From Candidatus Aenigmatarchaeota archaeon (GTDB lineage Archaea; Aenigmatarchaeota; Aenigmatarchaeia; QMZP01): DNA of 19,615 nucleotides. The stretch spans positions 1-19,615 of the forward strand of contig JACQOD010000105.1 of NCBI GenBank assembly GCA_016202725.1, in the 5' to 3' direction. Shown one piece after another: positions 14,838 through 19,615 of the stretch. The translations under genes and the position numbers were made by a program. A model generated the notes under the pieces. It did no database searches. It saw nothing but the letters and a program-made list of their open reading frames with translations, and was not told the origin of the DNA. How positions within the stretch are numbered: position 1 is the stretch's first letter; each line of letters starts with the position of its first letter.

Positions 14838-15004
14838 TTCCAACCCTCCGCCTTCTCGATCGCCATGCCCGCGGCGCAGTAGAGGTAGTCCCCCACCGTG
14901 GCGGGGACCAGATCAATCCGCACGCGCTCGCGCTTGCCCTGGATCTCGACCACCGCGTGGTTGCCCTGCACCTCCAGAACCCGTCCGACGGCAGTGACGC
15001 ACAT
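14834..15004 (-). CDS. hypC: HypC/HupF-family hydrogenase maturation chaperone (short)
   Basis: 56 aa: MCVTAVGRVLEVQG, then HAVVEIQGKRERVRIDLV, then VGDYLYCAAGMAIEKAEG. C2 right after the initiator Met is the essential HypC cysteine that carries the Fe(CN)2CO unit with HypD. The beta-barrel pattern (V-x-G-x-V and VGDY) is present. It is shorter than most HypC proteins (about 75-90 aa), lacking the C-terminal helix. A box A (CCTTATTAG, 15028-15036 on the minus strand) lies about 28 nt upstream of the ATG, so this is the promoter-proximal gene of the hydrogenase operon. HypA, B, D, E and F are not in the window. Confidence 0.8.
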   Translation of the reverse strand: MCVTAVGRVLEVQGNHAVVEIQGKRERVRIDLVPATVGDYLYCAAGMAIEKAEGWK

Positions 15005-15027
15005 CTGTGTAGGTTTGGGTTGCCCGG

Positions 15028-15036
15028 CTAATAAGG
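15028..15036 (-). promoter_or_regulatory. Box A of the hydrogenase operon
   Basis: CCTTATTAG on the minus strand is centred about 28 nt from the hypC ATG. It sits in a 98-bp divergent intergenic region shared with the ferredoxin promoter. Confidence 0.5.
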
Positions 15037-15073
15037 GCCGCTACCCTTCCAGATCCTGGGGTGCGGGGTGGCG

Positions 15074-15082
15074 TTTTTTTAA
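15074..15082 (+). promoter_or_regulatory. Box A of the [2Fe-2S] ferredoxin gene
   Basis: TTTTTTTAA is centred about 24 nt upstream of the ATG at 15103. It is divergent from the hypC promoter, which would allow coordinated control. Confidence 0.5.
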
Positions 15083-15102
15083 CTTGCCCGTCCAGAGGGG
15101 AT

Positions 15103-15384
15103 ATGGACGAGCAGCGCAGCCCCTATTCCAGGCATGTCCTGGTCTGCGTGAACCGCCGGGGCGACGGCCAGAGTTGCGGCCCCGACGGGGGGGAGGAGAT
15201 CCTGCAGGCCCTCCGCGAGGAGGTGAACAGGACCGGTGCCTACCGCCACTGCAACGTATCCCAGGTCCGCTGCCTCGGCCACTGCCTGGACGGGCCGACG
15301 GTCATGGTGTGGCCCGAGGGCTTGCTCCTGACTCGGGTGGGGAAGAAGGACATCCCCGGGCTGATCCGCCGCTTCCTGCGCTGA
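15103..15384 (+). CDS. Thioredoxin-like [2Fe-2S] ferredoxin
   Basis: 93 aa from ATG 15103, preceded by GAGGGGAT. It follows the (2Fe-2S) thioredoxin-fold pattern: an initial strand HVLVCVN, C15-x9-C25 (GDGQSCGPDGG), and C57-x3-C61 (VRCLGHCLDGP), then VMVWPEGLLLTRV and a final helix. An extra Cys lies at 50. This fold is shared with the NuoE C-terminal domain and clostridial-type [2Fe-2S] ferredoxins, and acts as a one-electron carrier. Divergent from hypC and only 98 bp away, it could be an electron partner of the hydrogenase-flavoprotein complex, which lacks its own diaphorase subunits. That link is inference from position. Confidence 0.85.
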   Translation: MDEQRSPYSRHVLVCVNRRGDGQSCGPDGGEEILQALREEVNRTGAYRHCNVSQVRCLGHCLDGPTVMVWPEGLLLTRVGKKDIPGLIRRFLR

Positions 15385-15393
15385 CGGCAGAAG

Positions 15394-15402
15394 CTTCTTA
15401 AG
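15394..15402 (+). promoter_or_regulatory. Box A of the HAD gene
   Basis: CTTCTTAAG is centred about 24 nt upstream of the ATG at 15423. Confidence 0.45.
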
Positions 15403-15422
15403 ACGCGCGACAAGGATCTTCC

Positions 15423-16019
15423 ATGAAGGCGGTACTCTTCGATTACGGGGGCGTGCTGGGCGTCGAGGACATCCGGCGCACCGTCGCCGGCCTGGCCGCG
15501 GCGTTCAGCTGCTCGGCGCGGGAACTGAGCGCGCCGCTGCGCACCTGGTACGCGCGCTATGAAGCGGGCGCCCTCCCCGACCAGCAGTTCCTGGCCGGCC
15601 TGGCCCGCGACCTGGGCCGCAAACCTCCCGCGGCAGTCGACTGGGCAGGCATCTTCCAGGACAGCTTCACCCGCCAGGAGGAGGTGTATGCCATCGGCAG
15701 GGACCTGCGGGACCGGGGATACGCCAGCGGGATCATCACGAACATGATTCCTCCCTTTGTGCGGTACCTCCGCGCCTCCGGCGGGTTCGACGGCTTCGAT
15801 CCCGTGGTCGCGTCCTGCGAGGTCCGGGCGCGCAAGCCGGAGGAGGCCATCTACCGGGCCGCCCTGAAGCGGCTGGGCCTCCGCCCGGGGGAGGTGGCCT
15901 TCGTGGACGACAAGGAGCAGAATCTCGCCGCTGCCGCGCACCTGGGCATGGCAACCCTGCACTATAGCTCCCCGGCGGCGCTGGCGGCGGACCTGCAGCG
16001 GATGGTGTTCTCCCGCTGA
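15423..16019 (+). CDS. HAD-superfamily hydrolase
   Basis: 198 aa. Motif I is FDYGGVLG with nucleophile D7; the usual second Asp is replaced by Gly, as in the FDxGGV subgroup (YihX/haloacid dehalogenase-like). Motif II is T106-N107 (GIITN), motif III is K138 (RKPEEAIY), and motif IV is D162-D163 (FVDDKEQNL). An alpha-helical cap occupies about 15-85. It probably acts on a small phosphorylated metabolite; the substrate cannot be predicted. Leaderless start 38 bp after the ferredoxin stop, with its own box A. The lack of the second Asp does not by itself indicate inactivity, because this subgroup has functional members. Confidence 0.88.
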   Translation: MKAVLFDYGGVLGVEDIRRTVAGLAAAFSCSARELSAPLRTWYARYEAGALPDQQFLAGLARDLGRKPPAAVDWAGIFQDSFTRQEEVYAIGRDLRDRGYASGIITNMIPPFVRYLRASGGFDGFDPVVASCEVRARKPEEAIYRAALKRLGLRPGEVAFVDDKEQNLAAAAHLGMATLHYSSPAALAADLQRMVFSR

Positions 16020-16070
16020 GCAGGAAAACCTTTTTTAAGCACCACTCCCAGTGTAGAGCAGTGTTTCCTC

Positions 16071-16772
16071 ATGCGCAAGCGCGTCCCTCCCGCACCCCGT
16101 GCCCCCGCCCGGTCTGCACGGGCCGTCCCGGAGGAGGACTACGCCCCTGCCGCAGAGCAGGAGCCGGCGCGCCGCATCCCGCCCGCGCCTGCCCGTTTGC
16201 TCCCCCCACTGCCCCAGCGACTGCCGCCAGCTCCCCGTCCTGACCGCGCCCCTCCAGAGGAGGCAGCCATCCGCTCGCCCGAGGACTGGGCCCCTCCAGT
16301 AGCGGAGGAGCCTCCGGCGGGCTGGGAAGCCCGGGCCTCCCTCCCCGAAGGGCCGTGGCAGCCGCCCCGCCAGGCGCCGCAGCGGCGCGCCCCCGCCCCC
16401 CACGAGGAGGGCGAAGGCAGGAAGGACAAGCGAGGACCCCCCCTCTTCATCAAGATCGAGAAATACCAGGAGGTGGTCAACACCCTCCACAAGCTGAAGA
16501 CGTTCTCGCTGTCCCTGCGCGACGCGCTCGATGCGCTGGCGGACGTCGAGCGGGAGCTGCGCAACGGCGTGGTGATCGCCCACAAGGCCCTCGACCACTT
16601 CAACCAGACCATCGCCACCCTGGACACCAAGATTTCCCGCCTCCCTCCGGAAGAGGACATGGACCTGGCCGAGCGCCAGGACATGGGGGAAATGGATGCC
16701 TATGTCCAGAACCTCCACCAGCAGGTCCAGAAGATCCGCCACGACCTGAAGGGAGCTGTCCCCCAGGAATGA
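16071..16772 (+). CDS. Proline-rich protein with C-terminal coiled-coil domain
   Basis: 233 aa. Residues 1-120 are low-complexity and dominated by Pro, Ala, Arg and Glu, so probably disordered. Residues 123-215 form a helical domain starting with PLFIKIEKYQEVVNTLHKL and continuing through a likely coiled coil (ALDALADVERELRNG, ALDHFNQTIATLDTKI). The IKIEKYQEVVNTL start resembles a small conserved archaeal family of unknown function. No signal peptide or membrane segment is present. A TTTTTTAA box A (16031-16038) lies about 35 nt upstream, giving a short leader. The combination suggests a scaffold or tether protein; this is inference. Confidence 0.65.
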   Translation: MRKRVPPAPRAPARSARAVPEEDYAPAAEQEPARRIPPAPARLLPPLPQRLPPAPRPDRAPPEEAAIRSPEDWAPPVAEEPPAGWEARASLPEGPWQPPRQAPQRRAPAPHEEGEGRKDKRGPPLFIKIEKYQEVVNTLHKLKTFSLSLRDALDALADVERELRNGVVIAHKALDHFNQTIATLDTKISRLPPEEDMDLAERQDMGEMDAYVQNLHQQVQKIRHDLKGAVPQE

Positions 16773-16855
16773 AGATCGGGGGGCCAGGGAATTTCCCGTG
16801 CAGGACCGCTCCATAGCGATCCTGAAGGCAACAATTTCCGCACCCTCCAGCCAAG

Positions 16856-16865
16856 CCTTTAAAGG
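16856..16865 (+). promoter_or_regulatory. Box A of the tRNA-Leu gene
   Basis: CCTTTAAAGG is centred about 28 nt upstream of the 5' end of the tRNA. Confidence 0.55.
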
Positions 16866-16925
16866 GCGTCCCCCAACTATACAGCACGCGGGAGTACCCA
16901 AGCGGCCAACGGGGCAGGACTCAAG

Positions 16926-16955
16926 CTTCCCGCTTGAGTGGCGACGTAATGAGCG
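16926..16955 (+). other. Canonical 37/38 tRNA intron
   Basis: 30 nt starting CTTCCCGC and ending GAGCG, removed between G37 and A38. It contains GCTTGAGT, complementary to the anticodon region. The splice sites are inferred from stem pairing; the exact boundaries depend on the bulge-helix-bulge fold, which I have not computed. Confidence 0.7.
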
Positions 16956-16965
16956 ATCCTGTGGC

Positions 16966-16992
16966 TTAGACCAGCTCTTGAGGGCTGGGGGC
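16966..16992 (+). other. Probable second tRNA insertion in the variable arm
   Basis: About 27 nt (TTAGACCAGC to GGGGGC), with CCAGC pairing with GCTGG as an internal hairpin. Removing it leaves TGGC-AATGCCTTC, an ordinary short Leu variable arm (GGC/GCC stem). Boundaries are uncertain by a few bases. Alternatively the mature tRNA has an unusually long variable arm. Confidence 0.45.
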
Positions 16993-17032
16993 AATGCCTT
17001 CGTAGGTTCGAATCCTACCTCCCGCATCCCCC

Positions 17033-17039
17033 TATTTAA
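17033..17039 (+). promoter_or_regulatory. Box A of the PH-domain gene
   Basis: TATTTAA is centred about 31 nt upstream of the ATG at 17067, just 7 bp after the end of the tRNA. The T-rich element may also serve as the tRNA terminator region. Confidence 0.4.
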
Positions 17040-17066
17040 TCGTACCTACCCAAGAAAGATATAGCT

Positions 17067-17666
17067 ATGCGCGAACTGGATAAGGTGCTGAGCCGCGGGG
17101 AACGGGTCCTGTGGGAAGGGCGCCCCGTATTCTGGCCGTTCCTGTCCCTTGGCGTGATCACCCTGCCGTTGGGTGGCGTGCTGATCGGTGCGCTCGTGCT
17201 CCTGGCTGGCGCGCCGGGACTGGTGGTGTTCGCCATCCCTTACACCTGGATACTCCTGTTCTTCGCGGTCATTGTTCCCCTGTACAAAATGCTCGTGCAC
17301 AAGAACATGTGGTACGCTGTCACCGACCGCAGGGTCATCTTCCAGCATGGACTCGTTGGCAGGGACTTCTCGTTCGCGGACTTCGATCAGATCTCCAACC
17401 TGGAGGTCAACGTGGGGGTGTTCGACAAGCTGTGGGGCAGGGGTACCGGCAGCATCCGCATCTTCACTCCCGGGACATTCGCCTCCGGACGCCGCGGCTC
17501 CATGGCGCAGCGCCCGTACGTCATGAGCAACGTCCCGGAGCCCTACCGCGTCATGCAGGGGCTGAAGAAGCTCTCGCTGGACGTGCGGGCAGACATCCAG
17601 TACCCCAACCAGTACCGGCCACCAGCCAACCCGGGCTATACGACCCGCCGGCCCGGAGGGGTATGA
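17067..17666 (+). CDS. Membrane protein with bacterial-type PH domain (bPH2/DUF304)
   Basis: 199 aa. An N-terminal GERVLWEGRPVFWPF segment, typical of this family, leads to two transmembrane helices (about 24-48 and 52-75). The PH-like domain follows: MWYAVTDRRVIFQHGLVGRD, then FADFDQISNLEVNVGVFDKLWGRGTG, then SIRIFTPG. The tail (180-199) is Pro/Tyr-rich and polar. Function is unknown in the family; it is membrane-anchored with a cytosolic PH fold. It overlaps the next gene by 4 bp (ATGA), so the zinc-finger protein is co-translated and may be its partner. Confidence 0.85.
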   Translation: MRELDKVLSRGERVLWEGRPVFWPFLSLGVITLPLGGVLIGALVLLAGAPGLVVFAIPYTWILLFFAVIVPLYKMLVHKNMWYAVTDRRVIFQHGLVGRDFSFADFDQISNLEVNVGVFDKLWGRGTGSIRIFTPGTFASGRRGSMAQRPYVMSNVPEPYRVMQGLKKLSLDVRADIQYPNQYRPPANPGYTTRRPGGV

Positions 17667-17776
17667 CCGCCGCCGCCATCAAGGCCAAGAAGCGCTGCGC
17701 CACCTGCGGGGAGCTTCTCCCCGTGGGGGAGGTGATGGGCCTGGCCCACTTCCAAACCTGCAAGGCGAGGGCGTAA
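17663..17776 (+). CDS. 37-residue zinc-finger protein
   Basis: MTAAAIKAKKRCATCGELLP, then GEVMGLAHFQTCKARA. C12-x2-C15-x13-H29-x3-C33 is a compact CCHC-type zinc site. The start codon overlaps the PH-gene stop as ATGA. It is too short for most gene finders, but the coupling and the intact metal motif support it. Partner and role unknown. Confidence 0.65.
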   Translation: MTAAAIKAKKRCATCGELLPVGEVMGLAHFQTCKARA

Positions 17777-17854
17777 ACCCGCCCGACCCGGAAGGAACCG
17801 AGGCAGCATGTCCCGCAGGATCCGCGACGAGGGATGATCAGCGACCCCTTAGCC

Positions 17855-17865
17855 CTTTTTAAATA
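17855..17865 (+). promoter_or_regulatory. Box A of the eL18-uL13-uS9 operon
   Basis: CTTTTTAAATA is centred about 26 nt upstream of the eL18 ATG, followed by CC-A-GGGGG. The same AAATACC plus GGGGG arrangement occurs at the uS10 promoter. Confidence 0.65.
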
Positions 17866-17885
17866 CCAGGGGGCGAAGTATACCC

Positions 17886-18233
17886 ATGCAGTTGCGAGAC
17901 AAGCATCAGGGAACCAAGAGCCTGCTGGTCGCGCTCGAGCGCACCAAGCAGCCCCTCTGGCTCGCGGTAGCCAGGGAGGTCAACCGCCCGCGCCGGCGGC
18001 AGCGGGACGTGAACATCCTCGACATTGACCGCTGCTCCCAGAACGGGGAGACCCTGGCGGTCCCCGCGAAGGTCCTGGGGACCGGCGAAACCGCCAAGAA
18101 GGTCACCGTGGCGGCCCTGGGCTTCTCCCCCGCCGCGCGGCAGAAGATCGAGCAGGCGGGAGGGAAGGCCCTGAGCCTGCTGGAGCTGGTGCGGCAGCAC
18201 CCGGAGGGCAAGGGCGTGCGCATCCTGGGGTAA
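17886..18233 (+). CDS. rpl18e: Large-subunit ribosomal protein eL18
   Basis: 115 aa, the usual archaeal length. LWLAVAREVNRPRRRQRDVN and the VKVLGTG-like AKVLGTGETAKKVTVAALGF are characteristic. Leaderless ATG below a strong box A. It is the first gene of the conserved archaeal eL18-uL13-uS9 operon; uL13 begins 2 bp after its stop. Confidence 0.97.
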   Translation: MQLRDKHQGTKSLLVALERTKQPLWLAVAREVNRPRRRQRDVNILDIDRCSQNGETLAVPAKVLGTGETAKKVTVAALGFSPAARQKIEQAGGKALSLLELVRQHPEGKGVRILG

Positions 18234-18235
18234 GC

Positions 18236-18640
18236 ATGGACACGGTCTACTACAATGCTGAAAAGTGCATCGCGGGCCGCCTGGCCAGCGCCGCGGCCAA
18301 GGAGCTGCTGAAGGGCAGGAAGGTCACGATTGTCAACGCGGAGAAAGCGGTGATCTCGGGGGACCAGGCGGCCACGATCGCCCACTTCCGGGAGAAAACC
18401 AGCCGAGGGGATCCCTACCACGGCCCCTTCTACCCGCGGATGCCCGATCGCATGCTTCGCCGCATGGTCAGGGGCATGGTCCCCCGGGGCAAGCCCTCGG
18501 GCCAGGCCGCCTTCCGCCGGCTGCAGGTCTACCTTGCGGTCCCGCAGGAGTTCGAGGGGAAGCCTTTCAAATCCACGAAGCAGATCCAGGAGCAGGCCAA
18601 GGCCATCTCCCTGGAGCTCCTGTGCAGGAGGCTCAAATGA
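18236..18640 (+). CDS. rpl13: Large-subunit ribosomal protein uL13
   Basis: 134 aa. AGRLASAAAKELLKGRKVTI, a VNAEKAVISG segment, and the MPDRMLRRMVRGMVPRGKP block are diagnostic. It binds 23S rRNA. Its stop codon overlaps the uS9 start as ATGA, so translation is coupled. Confidence 0.97.
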   Translation: MDTVYYNAEKCIAGRLASAAAKELLKGRKVTIVNAEKAVISGDQAATIAHFREKTSRGDPYHGPFYPRMPDRMLRRMVRGMVPRGKPSGQAAFRRLQVYLAVPQEFEGKPFKSTKQIQEQAKAISLELLCRRLK

Positions 18641-19056
18641 AGCGCATCAAGCCCGTGACCGGGCCCGTGTTCACCAGCGGGAAGCGCAAGCGCGCCATCG
18701 CCCGCGCCAGGATGTCCCCGGGAAAAGGGACGGTCCGCATCAATGACCAGCTCCTGGAGGTCATGCGCAACGAACTCGTCCGCCTGCGCATCCAGGAGCC
18801 GCTGGTCCTGGCGGGGGAAACCTGGAAGGGCCAGGACATCCATGTCCACGTCCAGGGCGGAGGGATCATGGGCCAGGCGGATGCGGCCCGCCAGGCCATC
18901 GCCCGGGGGCTGGTCCTGCTCTACCCCGACCTCAAGGAGCGCTTCCTGGCGTACGACCGCTTCTTGATCGCCCACGACCCGCGCAGGACCGAGACGCACA
19001 AGCCGCCCCGCTCGTCGCAGGGCGCGAGACGCGGAAAACAGAAATCGAAGCGATAG
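18637..19056 (+). CDS. rps9: Small-subunit ribosomal protein uS9
   Basis: 139 aa from the ATG at 18637; a longer in-frame reading upstream runs through uL13 in another frame and is not real. FTSGKRKRAIARARM and GGGIMGQADAARQAIARGL are hallmarks, with a basic C-terminal tail ending SKR that reaches the P-site tRNA. In many archaea rpoN and rpoK follow; here they do not. Confidence 0.97.
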   Translation: MKRIKPVTGPVFTSGKRKRAIARARMSPGKGTVRINDQLLEVMRNELVRLRIQEPLVLAGETWKGQDIHVHVQGGGIMGQADAARQAIARGLVLLYPDLKERFLAYDRFLIAHDPRRTETHKPPRSSQGARRGKQKSKR

Positions 19057-19118
19057 CGGTTTTCGCGTGCGCCTCTGCAGCGGCTACCCGCCAGCCGGAG
19101 GAACCGCTCCCGCAAACG

Positions 19119-19157
19119 CTTTTAAATACCCTGGGGGTAAATACGCTTGTTCGGAGG
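19119..19157 (+). promoter_or_regulatory. Promoter and ribosome-binding site of uS10
   Basis: CTTTTAAATA (19119-19128) is the box A, followed by CC-CT-GGGGG. Distance to the ATG (19162) is about 39 nt, so the transcript has a short leader that contains a clear Shine-Dalgarno GGAGG (19153-19157), unlike the leaderless genes elsewhere in the window. Confidence 0.65.
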
Positions 19158-19161
19158 ATAC

Positions 19162-19497
19162 ATGGAATACGCGCGCGTCAAGCTTGCCGGTCGCGACCAG
19201 GCGGAGCTCATGGGCATCTGCGAGGAAATCAAGGAGATCGCCAAGAAACACGGCGTGTCCTTCAGGGGACCGATCCCCCTGCCCACCAAGAAGCTGCGCG
19301 TGCGCACCCTCAAGACCCCTTGCGGCGACGGCACCGGCCACGGGAACGCCACCTGGGACCGCTGGGAGATGCGCATCCACCGCCGGATCGTGGACATCGG
19401 CGCCAACGAGCGCGCCCTTCGCCAGGTGGTCCGCCTGAACATCCCCGAGGGCGTCAAGATCGACATTGAGCTCAAGGAAAAGTACGAGAACCAGTAA
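19162..19497 (+). CDS. rps10: Small-subunit ribosomal protein uS10
   Basis: 111 aa from the ATG at 19162, selected by the GGAGG 4 nt upstream; the frame is open to 19147. ARVKLAGRD, then FRGPIPLPTKKLRVRTLKTP and WEMRIHRRIVDI, are diagnostic of uS10. In many archaea the gene follows EF-1A; here it stands alone behind its own promoter. The 38-bp tandem array starts directly after its stop codon. Confidence 0.97.
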   Translation: MEYARVKLAGRDQAELMGICEEIKEIAKKHGVSFRGPIPLPTKKLRVRTLKTPCGDGTGHGNATWDRWEMRIHRRIVDIGANERALRQVVRLNIPEGVKIDIELKEKYENQ

Positions 19498-19615
19498 CCG
19501 CACCTTTTTCCCAAAAAGCTGCACCAAAAACACGACCGCACCTTTTTCCCAAAAAGCTGCACCAAAAACACGACCGCACCTTTTTCCTAAAAAGCTGCAC
19601 CAAAAACACGACTGC
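19498..19615. repeat. 38-bp tandem repeat array, 3 copies plus start of a fourth
   Basis: Units at 19498-19535, 19536-19573 and 19574-19611, with four bases of a fourth. Copies 1 and 2 are identical; copy 3 has CCT for CCC in the loop, and the fourth begins CTGC instead of CCGC. Each unit contains the perfect hairpin CTTTTT-CCC-AAAAAG and the pair GCACCTTTTT / GCACCAAAAA. No spacers, so not CRISPR. The T runs just after the uS10 stop could act as transcription terminators. The array reaches the window edge and may continue. Confidence 0.9.

Larger units (their letters stand above)
16888..17026 (+). tRNA. tRNA-Leu(CAA) with intron(s)
   Basis: Acceptor GCGGGAG (16888-16894) pairs with CTCCCGC (17019-17025), discriminator A at 17026, no encoded CCA. 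D stem CCC/GGG (16897-16899, 16911-16913); T arm GTAGG-TTCGAAT-CCTAC (17002-17018). Anticodon stem CAGGA (16915-16919) pairs with TCCTG (16957-16961); the loop is CTCAAG plus A38, with anticodon CAA at 16922-16924. The stem halves are split by a 30-nt intron (16926-16955) at the canonical 37/38 position. ACTCAAGC (16919-16926) also pairs with GCTTGAGT (16932-16939), so the intron masks the anticodon. The region between the anticodon and T stems is 40 nt, far longer than a normal Leu variable arm, and probably holds a second insertion. Confidence 0.9.

Noticed and set aside
17787..17820. CCCGGAAGGAACCGAGGCAG resembles the SRP RNA helix 8 tip (CCGGAAGG).
   Set aside because: The AGCA side of the symmetric loop is missing, and the whole gene-free gap is only about 110 bp, too short for archaeal SRP RNA.
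18265..18636. Long in-frame extension upstream of uS9 through uL13.
   Set aside because: uS9 begins at the ATG overlapping the uL13 stop; the extension is a different frame of uL13 and has no ribosomal-protein character.
19498..19615. Direct repeats of 38 bp, within CRISPR repeat length.
   Set aside because: The copies follow each other without spacers, and no cas genes are nearby.

Overview
The window is archaeal. It carries eL18, uL13, uS9 and uS10 in archaeal form, with box A-type TATA elements (TTTTTAAA-like) about 24-28 nt upstream of many start codons (mostly leaderless genes), a tRNA-Leu with an archaeal-type intron at 37/38, and HEPN/MNT and two-gene hydrogenase arrangements common in archaea. 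The DNA is GC-rich, clearly above 55% over most of its length, except the far left end. I cannot name the lineage. A small-genome DPANN-like or related archaeon would fit, but that is inference.

Left third (1 to about 5.8 kb, minus strand): a defence-type island read as radC, hsdR, a ribbon-helix-helix-like gene, hsdM, and an AT-rich membrane-protein gene that runs off the left edge. HsdR (endonuclease plus DEAD-like translocase) and HsdM (methyltransferase) are both intact, but no specificity subunit (hsdS) is visible. The RHH-like gene has its own box A, preceded by a near-perfect inverted repeat that looks like an operator.

Middle (about 5.8-10.1 kb): a 400-bp GC-rich non-coding stretch; a CcbP-like gene followed by a HEAT/SEC-C gene (minus); then on the plus strand a small membrane protein, a HEPN-MNT toxin-antitoxin pair, an RHH antitoxin followed by a PemK/MazF-like toxin reading frame cut short by a stop codon, and two small proteins. 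A 15-bp sequence, part of a palindrome, occurs twice, in the same orientation upstream of radC and of the small membrane protein.

Right-centre (10.1-15.4 kb): a compact [NiFe] hydrogenase locus. On the minus strand are hypC, a larger protein with a HypC-like C-terminus, an EamA-family transporter, a fusion of a thioredoxin-reductase-like flavoprotein with a hydrogenase small subunit, and the hydrogenase large subunit. A HycI-like maturation protease is convergent and overlaps the 3' end of the large subunit. A thioredoxin-like [2Fe-2S] ferredoxin is divergent from hypC. No separate HydB/HydG-type diaphorase subunits are present. The flavin/CxxC domain fused to the small subunit suggests direct exchange of electrons between H2 and a dithiol or NAD(P)H partner. 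This is the most interesting system in the window.

Right end (15.4-19.6 kb): housekeeping genes. These are a HAD phosphatase, a Pro-rich coiled-coil protein, tRNA-Leu(CAA) with one clear and one probable second insertion, a PH-domain membrane protein coupled to a 37-residue zinc-finger protein, the eL18-uL13-uS9 operon, uS10, and a 38-bp tandem repeat array reaching the window edge.
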